DNA of 64,000 nt from Gnetum montanum (taxonomy: Eukaryota > Streptophyta > Gnetopsida > Gnetales > Gnetaceae): NCBI GenBank assembly GCA_015680685.1, contig MNCI01008018.1, forward strand, positions 249,740 through 313,739. The letters are read 5' to 3'. The notes beneath the pieces were generated by a model. That model saw only the letters and a list, made by a program, of their open reading frames with translations. It was not told the DNA's origin and did no database searches. This document shows positions 55,801-64,000 of this stretch, piece after piece. The translations under genes were made by a program, and so were the position numbers. The number at the start of each line of letters is the position of its first letter. Position 1 is the first letter of the stretch.

Positions 55801-57422
55801 ATTTCTAAAGCAGCAAGGTTTTCCTACTCACCAACTCTTCGAGTGGTGACTCATCCTCCTCCTCATAGAATCTTACTCCCCTTTTTCGAAGGGAAGGATT
55901 GTGGTTGTATTCTTCCGTGATTTCTCTCTTACGTAGCTCTCCTTCTTCCTTAGCTACTTGCTCCAGCAATCTGTGGATCCAATGAGACCTAAGCTCAGAT
56001 AATCTCCCTTGGCATATGTTCCAAGGGTTCTCCTAGTTTCATGCCTAAGTTCATCTACGAGATGGCGTAGTTGATCTTGCTATGAGTAAACATGGCCTGT
56101 GCAACGATGTAACAATGTATAATAATGGCCCATGGTAGCATCCAAGGATTCATGAGTTTCCTACTTCCATCCTTGGATTTTTTTTCATAAGTTGGACACT
56201 CAGGAGTATGTTTGATATTTATCATTAAACAGTTCTAGCATCGTACTCCACCTCCTAATGGTTTTCGGCTCTAAGGACTGGTACCAGCTTTCTCCTTCTT
56301 TTATGAGTGTCCTTGGAAAAAAATTTAACTTTTGCCACTCATTTTCAATGTTTTGCAAGGTGCAGGCATCGTGAAATTCATGTAAGTGGTTCTGTGGATC
56401 AGCATTGTATCCCCCCTCAAATCATGGGATATTATTCATGTCTATTCTCTTGATCCTGCTATCTTTTTGGTGCCTTGTAGGAATTCTAACGGCTCCGTTA
56501 TGTCTAACATGCTTCATGTTGCAAGTAGGGGTTCTTCGTTGTCATTTCTTTCATAGCATCTATGATGTCTACGTGGTTCCCTAATTTCCCTTATTTCATG
56601 CCTTGATTCTCTAAAGTGCCCTCATCCTCACTCTTGACTGTCTCGTCGAGGTCTCTCATTTTGCTTACCCTTATCCTCACGGTTAGGTTCCTTATGACTA
56701 CATCCAGACATTGAAGGAGAGGTTGAATGTGATGATGAAGGGGAAGAAGAAGGAGAACCATCGCCATGATGATTTTTCCTACCTTCTCTTCGGTGGTCCT
56801 GGCCCTGATCATGATGATTTTCAGAATGCTCACCCTTGTCATGTGTTTGTGTTCCCTTGTTGAACACTTGGTGTTCATGGGGATCAGAACCAAGGTTGTG
56901 AATCATGGAGTGCAGGTTCTGATACACCACCTCCTGACCATCGTTAGGAGGGGGAACATCATTTTGTGGAGAACCTATGAAAACAGGTTCACCACCCTCA
57001 ATTTCGTTTAAGACGGGTGAAGGATTACGGGGGCCTTTTCCCTTCAATGATGTGTGATAACTCTCCTGCTGTGAGTCGCATTGACATTGCGCTTTTGTGG
57101 GATGGTAGTCCCTTGTGTTGTAATCACATGCAACATACTCAGGGTATAATTGTGACATGCCTATTCATGCAAGGGCATGAAGGATCATGTTGGAGGCTGC
57201 TCTGTCTAGAGGCAACACTATGTTACCCTCCAAGTCTCTCCAATGTAGTTGTTCATCTTGATGGAAGAAAAAGGTAAAGTCGGGTATATATTCATCATGA
57301 TAAATATATACCACACTGAATTATTGAGGAACTGGCGGATTTTGGTTATGTGTGTTGTGCCGCCGACTATCTCTAGTGTTGTTCCTAGGCGGTGAAGTGC
57401 TCTTGTTCAAAGAAGAAGACAT
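55801..57422 (-). pseudogene. gag: F1-e gag
   Basis: Starts at the minus ATG at 57422 (MSSSLNKSTSPPRNN). The N-terminal part contains an open frame (56628-57158) rich in His, Gln, Asp and Ser. The capsid lies at 55950-56480 with an IPRFEGGYNADPQNH-like entry and broken downstream helices. Several stops are present. The long charged N-terminal region before the capsid is the same as in F1-c. Confidence 0.78.
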
Positions 57423-57545
57423 TTTGGTCTTGTTCGGTGTGCTGCTTACCATTATGTTATTTTCTCTTGATTAACCCTAAGGGTTTGTTTTAGGTCCCAA
57501 CAATGTGTATGATTTCCTATGTTCTACGTAACGCACAAACAACTA

Positions 57546-57566
57546 AGTCCCCGGCAACGGTGCTAA
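57546..57566 (-). promoter_or_regulatory. F1-e primer binding site
   Basis: Minus strand TTAGCACCGTTGCCGGGGAC directly after the 5' LTR end. It is close to the Athila/Tat PBS (TGGCGCCGTTGCCGGGGA), reported as tRNA-Asp primed. It is the best-preserved PBS of the F1 copies here. Confidence 0.9.
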
Positions 57567-58394
57567 TGATGAGTGGCGAGGTACCCCTACACCCAACCAT
57601 ATGAATACGAGCATCTCACGTGCGATCCAGTCAAACCCCAAGGACTAAGTGCTTACGTGCCTTATGGAACACTTAAGGTTAATCAATTGTTGTCTTCCCA
57701 GACTTACTTGTATTGTCATGGTTGTATGGTTAAGTAAGTCTGAGGTATATGATTTTTATGTCTTTTATCTTTTTATCAACTATTCTAAGAGAGGAAAGGG
57801 TGAAGAGACTAAGTAACTAGCTTTCATTAACTAAGCTTTAATTATCCTAGCATCAGTATTCGTTCCCACTTTCCATACACACCTTGAACTAGTGCAATGC
57901 TACTGGGATTACCAAACGCTATTTGTTACTAGGTTACTAAGCGTAGCACACATGCTTGAAGTGGTCGTGCTGAATGCACTTAACTAGGAGTTGAGGGTTG
58001 AGAGAGATTAATTATCTAAGAAAGCATTTAAGCATTTAAAATTAATTAATTCCTATTTAACTTAGTCCACATGCTGCAAGGTTTATTAGAAAGTTCTTCT
58101 TTATTTCTGTACACAAATGTGTGCTCAGTACAATTTGCTCGAATAAAGATCCGTTCACTTTGAGACTCCTACTACGAGTACATGGAAATTATTCTATCTC
58201 TAGAATGGTAAAACTACCAGATTTTAGCTAAGGGTCTAGATCTAGATGAGGAAATAAGGGAAAGTCACCTCTTATTTATAGAACTGGTGACGGGTTACGA
58301 TATCGTGTATGTGATATCACAAGGGCCGACTTGATATCGCAGACGTGATATCACATACACGATATCACGGCCCATGTGATATCGTGACTCATCA
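57567..58394 (-). repeat. F1-e 5' LTR (828 bp)
   Basis: Plus TGATGAGTGGCGAGG to GTGACTCATCA. TATA box TATTTATA at 58273-58280. The U3 carries at least five GATATC-centred palindromes with GTGATATCAC and CGATATCGTG forms (58297-58386). It aligns throughout with 51353-52167. Confidence 0.93.
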
Positions 58395-58399
58395 ATAAT
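58395..58399. repeat. Target site duplication ATAAT, right
   Basis: Exact copy of 51348-51352, adjoining the TCATCA end of the F1-e 5' LTR. Confidence 0.9.
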
Positions 58400-59284
58400 C
58401 AAGTCACGAAGTCCTTACCAAAATGCATTACCAACCTAATTCCATGTTGCCATGATGTATTTACCAATCCAATGGAATGCCATGCCTTCTTGCTAAATAT
58501 TAAGATTACTATGGATTTAACACTATCTAAAGGAATCTTAGGTCTAAATCATTCCATCTTAGGTAATATGCCTCAAGTCTAATTTATAACATTTTCTCTT
58601 ATCTTTACTATAGTTTAAACCTATAGCATCCTAATATCTAGCTACTTAAACCATTCATAAAGTTGCCACTAGAATAACTTGCATGTTAAGATGCCCTTAA
58701 TTGAATTCCCAAAATTGATAACCAATGTAGGGTATTAGTCTCCTAGTAACTTTGCAAATAATGCAAAGTACTAACCTCCTTAAACTTGGCAACCAACGCA
58801 AATTGGAAATAAGAGAGTTTGGTTCCTCATTAAATCAAAAAGTGTCTAAATTAAAAAATAAGTTTTAAAAAGTATTATTAGCTTCATATTTTGAGAGCTC
58901 ATACTTATCAAAACTAAACTGTAATTTTTACCACATCCCATATTACAATCTCTATTAAACTATTAAGAACTACGTTCTAGGACAACTATGGTATTACATT
59001 TGTATGCCATACTACATCTATGGTTTAGTAGTCCTATGTTCTATGCGAGATAAGTTGCATGATTGCCCATTTTATTTTCATTTAATTAGCAAGGTTTTAA
59101 AGGTTACAAATAATTCTTGAGTGCCCAAGGTTTTATCATAGAGGGAATGTAAGTTGAGAGATAGGAAAGTGTGTCAGGGTTGAACTAGCATTAACCTTGA
59201 GTGTCAAAATTTTCATTATAACTTTCATCATGACTTGAACTAGGGGTTGGAATGTTAATTTTGCAAGTTGATAGAATTGTTATA
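58400..59284. other. Unassigned AT-rich sequence
   Basis: About 0.9 kb between F1-e and the copia 3' LTR. I see no coding frame, LTR or repeat shared with the rest of the window. Confidence 0.5.
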
Positions 59285-59645
59285 ATCTTAAAAATTTTAA
59301 GCCTTCTTAATTCAATACTTGCAACAAGATTAAATCAAGCTTACACAAGAGGAAGAGATTGCGACTGGACTTTACATCACACACCCTTTGGTTTGATGAT
59401 GATGTGATGTCTAAGAACACCCAAAGAATCCACTTATATAGTAGGTATAATGTTATTCTTTGGGTAGAATCCAAAATATGGAGTTTTAATCTATAATTAA
59501 TCATGACCAAATTGACCATTAATAGTTACATATTTCTTTTGTCATATTATGTGCTTTGGCTTTGCTATTTTCAGCCAACATACCAAGAATAATTTTTTAA
59601 CATGATATCCATTATAAAGTAGAGGTGTCTTATAATTTTTTAACA
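59285..59645 (-). repeat. Copia 3' LTR, truncated
   Basis: Aligns with 63250-63614: shared CACTTATATAGTAGGTATAATG and TTTTCAGCxAACATACCAA. In plus coordinates it ends TTTTTTAACA. About 150 bp of the left (R/U5) end is missing or unrecognisable. Confidence 0.75.
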
Positions 59646-60870
59646 TACCTTAAAATTATTTTATTTATTTATTTTAAGGTATTACAGCTAGAAATAATTG
59701 TTACATTGCATAATTTACTAATCCAAGTTCGTTTTTGCTCTAGTTGAACTTGTCCATAGGAATTGCCTTGGTTAACATTATCACTATATTTTTTTCAAAT
59801 TTAGGAATGTTTACTAGAGAAATCATGCCTTTTTGAATTTGATCTCAAATGAAATAGTATTTTATATTAATATATTTTTTCGTTACATCGAGCCCAAGAT
59901 TCTTTATCTAGAATACTATACTTTGATTATTGTAAGAGAGGTTTACTTACTTTTGCTCTTGTCCAAAGTCCTTAACCAGTTTTTGTAGTCAAATTATTTC
60001 TTTTCTTGCTTGAGAAGCTACTACATACTTTGCTTCTTTAATCAGTAATTTAACACAACTTTGTTTCTTACTAATCTAGCTAACTGCACCTATTTTTATT
60101 TTAAAAACATATCCACTTGTGTGTTTTCAGTAATATAGATGACCTTCCTAATCTACATCCAATAGGAGTATCAAATAGATTTTTGAATATTTATTTAGAT
60201 AAATACAAGGGTCACTATCAATCCCTACAGAAGTATACATCATCATGCAAGAATCAATATTTGTATACCAAATTCTAGGAGATTATTTCAATTGATACAA
60301 GGATTTCAACAAGTAACATACCATGTTCCCCTTACCCTTTATAGTATAGCCTTCAGGTTGTTACATGTATATTTCTTTATCAAGATCATTATGAAGTAAT
60401 GCATTCTTAAGATCTATTTATTCACATTCAAGAAGGCATAAAAGACATTAGAGTTCCTGTGGATGTTAACTTTACCACTAGTGTATTAATTTTTTTATAG
60501 TCAATAGCTTCCATTTGAGAGTTTCCTTTTGCTATCAACCTTGCCTTGTATATTCCTCCTTCTTTTACCCTAAAGAATCATCTACAATCAACAAGTTTTC
60601 TTCCACATGGAAGTTCAACAAGTTTTCATATCTTGTTTTTCATTAGTAATTTCATTTCCTCATCTATAGTATTTTTCCAAGCTTTACTAACTTTTGAATT
60701 GGAAGCTTCTTTATAGGTTTAAGAAACATCACCAATACATAAAAAATATGAATCTAAATATTGAGATATTTGTCTCATCCAATTTATCCTTCTTAATGAT
60801 TAGTCTTCTTCTTGAGGCAAATCTTCCCTATAAGTAGATTCATCATCAAGTTACTCTGTAGATGAATCTT
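59646..60870 (-). pseudogene. pol: Ty1-copia RT and RNase H
   Basis: The minus strand carries DLKNALLHNDLDKEIYM (about 60355-60410), QPEGYTIKGKGNMVCYLLKS and LYQLK.SPRIWYTNID, the copia RT blocks (DVKtAFLhGdLeEeIYM.QPeGf...gk...vckL.KSLYgLKQsPR.WY). RNase H follows with ISKKQSCV, IKEAKYVVASQARKEII and LQKLVKDFGQEQ (59940-60090), corresponding to SrKQ..valSttEAEYvA...a.keiiWL. Many stops. No intact YVDD box was confirmed. Confidence 0.88.
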
Positions 60871-60949
60871 GGTCAATATCATAGTGATATATTTTCTCAA
60901 ACCTTTTCCCCAACTTCATTAAGTTGATATGATTTGATAAACATCACAT

Positions 60950-61700
60950 CTCTAATATAAATACTTTTGTTAGTACTAGACTTTTGTAGCTTATATCCTT
61001 TTACCTAATTCCATATCCAATAAAAATACATTTATTAGATTTATAATGCAATTTGGATTTACATTGTTTAGGCACATTACAATAAGCTATACTCCCAAAT
61101 ACTCTCAAATAATATAATGAAACTTTATTACTAGACCATATCTCTTTTGGAATTCTACCATCTAGTAATAATGATGGTGTTCTGTTGATTAAGTAGCAAG
61201 CTATCATCACATCTTATACCCACAATTTCTTTTCAAGACTAGCATCACTAAGCATATACCAAGCTTACTCCAAGAGTGTTCTATTCATCTATTCTACAAG
61301 TCTATTTTGCTATGGATTTCCTAGAATGTCTTTTTATTTGAAAATATCATGAGTCTTACAAAAATTTTCAAATTTATTTGTACAAAATTTTCCATCATTA
61401 CCTATTCTCATGAATTTTTTTTTGTTAGATTCATTTTCAACAAGAGGTTTATATTATTTGAATTTATCAAAGACTTCATATTTGAATTTTAGGAAGTAAA
61501 TCCATACATTCCTAGAATAATCATCTATGATAAAGACATAATATTCAAAGCCAACAAGTGAAGATGCAAAAATAGGACCAAACACATTACTATGAACTAG
61601 ATCTAATATGTTTTTAGCTCTTTGAGTACTTTTAGGAAAGCTCAAATGATGTTTTTTTTTCATTCAAACAATGTTCATAGAGAGGTAAACGATCTTGGAC
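60950..61700 (-). pseudogene. pol: Ty1-copia integrase
   Basis: The minus frame 61454-61663 has HHLSFPKSTQRAKNILDLVH, SNVFGPIFASSLVGFEYYVF and IIDDYSRNVWIYFLKFK, the copia integrase core with the first catalytic Asp position (HSD) as Asn (HSN) and IDDYSR kept. The frame 61001-61210 gives CYLINRTPSLLLDGRIPKEI, YYLRVFGSIAYCNVPK and CIFIGYG, the C-terminal region (P...W.....yl.lRvFGc.ay......K.....kCifiGY). The order integrase before RT is diagnostic for Ty1-copia. Confidence 0.9.
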
Positions 61701-63030
61701 ATTATCTTTCATTATATTGTTTTCTTGAAAAATATGGATGAGATTTTCTCTGACATTCTTGAGTCTCCTATGTCATAGATTCATGGTAAATTTCTCTTTC
61801 CAAGCATGAAGAATGTCAAGTTTATCATTTATTTTAACACCATCTAGTTGGTATAGTATTTCATTTTTTTCTCTATATTCTATTACTATGATAGATTTTT
61901 TCTAAAGAATTATACATTTATTATTTTCAAATAATACAAATAAGTAAAAATCATCAATATAAACCATATTTAATAAGTTTCTAGTAAGCTTAGGGACATT
62001 ATATACTTTGGGAATTATAATTATTCTATCATTTTAGGATAACTTTACTTTACCTTAGTCCTTAACTATACAAGTTTCATCATTCACAAGAAACACGAGC
62101 AGACATTGCTTCATGGTATTCAAAAAACCATTATCATCTAGGTGTAAAGCTATATGAAGCACCTCAATTACTACACTATTAATTATGATTAGAGTTACCC
62201 CTAGTTGTGACTACAGACAAGTTTAGTATTTCTTCCTTGGAATCTTTCTTAGAGGAATCAAATTAATCATCTTTCTTCTTTTTCTTCAAAAATTTGTAAT
62301 CCTAATTCCAAGTTTTCATCCTTTCCACAATTTCAACACTTTGGTACTCTCTTGGGAGTATCATCTAAAACTTTCTTGAATTTAGAATTATTCTTACTAG
62401 AGGATTTACCTAATTACTATTTTTCTAGTCCTTTAATCACTAATGATTTAGTAGGTGTAGGCTTAGAGCACTTTCTTTGAAGTCCTTTAGTTATTATGTA
62501 TCCTAAAACTTCATCAAATTTTATAGAGGTACTTATACTAGTAATATTTTGAATAGTATTTTCCATAAATCAGGAAGTAATTGTAACAAGATAATACATT
62601 GATTTCCTTCATCTATCTTACTACTAATTGATTGCAATTGTCTCACAAGAGTATTGAAAGTAATAAGATGAGATGCATTAGTATTAATTTTAGATATCTT
62701 TAATAACAATAATTACTTTTTAGGATGAAATTTTTTTGAGTAAGAACTACATTGATATATCTTATGCATAGCATTCTATAATTTCTTTATAGTCTTTTCA
62801 TCTTGTAAATTCATGTGCACAGGATTAGAAATACTTTTACAAATTGTTCCCAAAGCCAAATAATCTAATTGATTCTAGTATTCATTTTTCATGTTCTCTA
62901 GTTTAATTCTAGTAACACATACATCCTCTTTTTTTCAATAAGAAAATCTTTCATATTAAGCTTCCAAAGATTGTAGTTATTGCCATTGAACTTTTTTTAT
63001 TTCTGCAATATACTTGGAACTACTCACCAT
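61701..63030 (-). pseudogene. gag: Ty1-copia gag and protease region
   Basis: Starts near the minus ATG at 63030. A frame gives KFNGNNYNLWKLNMKDFLIE, the copia gag entry (F.G.NY..W...M...L). Near 62290-62330 a zinc knuckle KC.NCGKDEN is degraded, with a stop after the first Cys and no clear His. The protease is not resolved. Confidence 0.75.
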
Positions 63031-63084
63031 CAAGAAATACTTAATGAATTACAAGTCTTGAAATAAGCTTAACAAGAAAAACCT

Positions 63085-63097
63085 AGCTATGATACCA
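63085..63097 (-). promoter_or_regulatory. Copia primer binding site
   Basis: Minus strand TGGTATCATAGCT, one change from the initiator tRNA-Met PBS TGGTATCAGAGC, directly after the LTR. Confidence 0.85.
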
Positions 63098-63614
63098 TAC
63101 ACTAATTTTTAATGCATCATTCAAGTAGAAGAAATGTAAATATGAATATGGTAGCATTAGAGTTTAATAGAAAATAAAAGAACAACTTCAAGGCAAACAT
63201 CATAATTGTCCTAGAAAACTTCCACTAATTGCTCTAACTCCTAGCATGCCTTAAAAATTCCAAGTCTTTTCAATTCAAGACTTACAATAAGCTTAAATCA
63301 AGTTTGCACAAAAGGAAGAGATACAACAAATATTTCTTCACACATCCTTTGATTTGGTGTTGATGGTGATGTTGTGTTGTCTAAACCACCCAAGAATGCA
63401 CTTATATAGTAGGTATAATGTCATGCTTTGGGTAAAAGCCAAATTATAAAGTTATAATCCATAATTAATCATAACTAAATTAGATGTTAATGGTTACATA
63501 TTCTTTTTTCATATTACATAATTTGGCTTTGTTATTTTCAGCGAACATACCAAAAATAAGTTGCCAACATGACAATAATTACAAATTGAGGGCATCTTAT
63601 ACTTAAAATTAACA
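63098..63614 (-). repeat. Copia 5' LTR (517 bp)
   Basis: Plus TACACTAATTTTTAATGC to AAAATTAACA. The minus-strand 3' end is TGTA where CA is expected. CTTATATAG at about 63405 is the TATA candidate. Its right half aligns with 59285-59645. Confidence 0.8.
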
Positions 63615-63885
63615 ACACACCTCATAGATTCAGCCATCTATAATCAATGCATAGTCTTAAGCTCATATCTTTCTTTTTCACAAATTACATTGGTGTAGCC
63701 CAATGAAACATACTAGGTTGAATAATACCTTTATCCAAAAGTTCTTGCACTTGTTTCTTGAGCTCTACTAGCTCAAGTGAGCACATCTAATATAGTATCT
63801 TAAGAATTGGTTTTGTCCCTGGTATTAGAGCAATATTTACTTCTATTTTTCTTTTTGGAGGTAGTCATGGTGTATGTGATTATTA
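63615..63885 (-). pseudogene. Chromovirus RT fragment
   Basis: The minus strand encodes PGTKPILKILY, then LELVELKKQVQELLDKGIIQ, PSMFHWATPM and FVKKKDMSLRLCIDYRWLN, the RT N-terminal blocks of chromoviruses (pGt.Pi...YR....El.ElK.QL.eLl.kGfI.PS.SPWGAPV.FVKKKDGslRmCIDYRqLN). It ends abruptly at the copia LTR. Confidence 0.85.
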
Positions 63886-64000
63886 GGTAGGTATGGGATT
63901 ATTGAGGGGAATGGAACTAATGGAATGACATGTGAACGGTTCATTATTACAAGACTTGACAAACTGGTGTTCATGACAACAAGGGTGAACACCTTATTAC
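63886..64000 (-). mobile_element. Edge fragment of another F1 copy (3' region)
   Basis: 63888-64000 aligns with 52212-52335 in F1-e (shared GGTATGGGA.TATTGA, GTGTTCATGACAA and GGGTGAACACC). It lies just inside the polypurine tract side of F1. The rest is outside the window. Confidence 0.7.

Larger units (their letters stand above)
51353..58394 (-). mobile_element. F1-e: LTR-complete F1 element with no polymerase
   Basis: A 7042-bp minus-strand element bounded by two LTRs and a perfect 5-bp duplication (ATAAT). It has the PBS (57546-57566), gag, zinc knuckle, protease, conserved non-coding region and polypurine tract. RT, RNase H and most of integrase are missing: sequence jumps near 54137 from the integrase C-terminal tail directly to the region just downstream of the protease. 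Its two LTRs show 20 mismatches in the first 227 aligned bases (hand count), mostly transitions. It is a gag-protease derivative that would need enzymes supplied from elsewhere, unless the deletion occurred after insertion. Confidence 0.92.

Noticed and set aside
1-64000. tRNA, rRNA or small nuclear RNA genes
   Set aside because: Only short tRNA-complementary primer binding sites were seen; no cloverleaf-forming region was recognised by eye.

Overview
This is nuclear DNA of a land plant, most likely a seed plant with a very large, repeat-filled genome. A gymnosperm is plausible but not proven. The evidence is AT-rich sequence, no convincing intact cellular gene, and almost wall-to-wall decayed LTR retrotransposons of plant type: a Ty3-gypsy Tat/Athila-like family, a second Tat-like family with very long LTRs, chromoviruses and Ty1-copia. 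Most coding remnants lie on the minus strand and carry stops and frameshifts. There is one assembly gap (767-1657).

Layout. The dominant family, here called F1, has LTRs of about 0.8-0.9 kb beginning TGATGA and ending TCATCA, a PBS resembling TTGGCACCGTTGCCGGGGAC and a GGGGGTA-type polypurine tract. Its copies are F1-a (66-3005, minus, gag plus 3' part around the gap), F1-b (3641-6694, plus, 3' half with LTR), F1-c (6695-14224, minus, no 3' LTR), F1-d (23413-35446, minus, no 5' LTR, the only copy with RT, RNase H and integrase all recognisable), F1-e (51353-58394, minus, both LTRs and a perfect ATAAT target duplication, but no pol) and a scrap at the right edge (63886-64000). Element X (14225-36552, plus) is a second family with LTRs over 3 kb. 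F1-c sits in its 5' LTR and F1-d in its 3' LTR. A chromovirus with LTRs, PBS, gag, protease, RT, integrase and a chromodomain remnant occupies 41981-48698, with a partial tandem copy on its left. A Ty1-copia element occupies 59285-63614 and lies next to another chromovirus RT fragment. The only low-copy-looking stretch is 36553-37640, a GC-richer island with open frames and splice-like sites that I cannot identify.

How the parts fit. F1 encodes gag (capsid plus a Cx2Cx3Hx4C zinc knuckle), protease, RT-RNase H and integrase. In F1-b and F1-d there is an additional sense open reading frame of up to about 930 codons between integrase and the 3' LTR. In three of the four copies where this position can be read, an AG splice-acceptor-like sequence stands immediately before the ATG, which suggests expression from a spliced subgenomic RNA. 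This extra ORF, the unrelated palindromic arrays swapped into the U3 of different F1 LTRs, and the pol-less but LTR-complete F1-e are the most interesting features.
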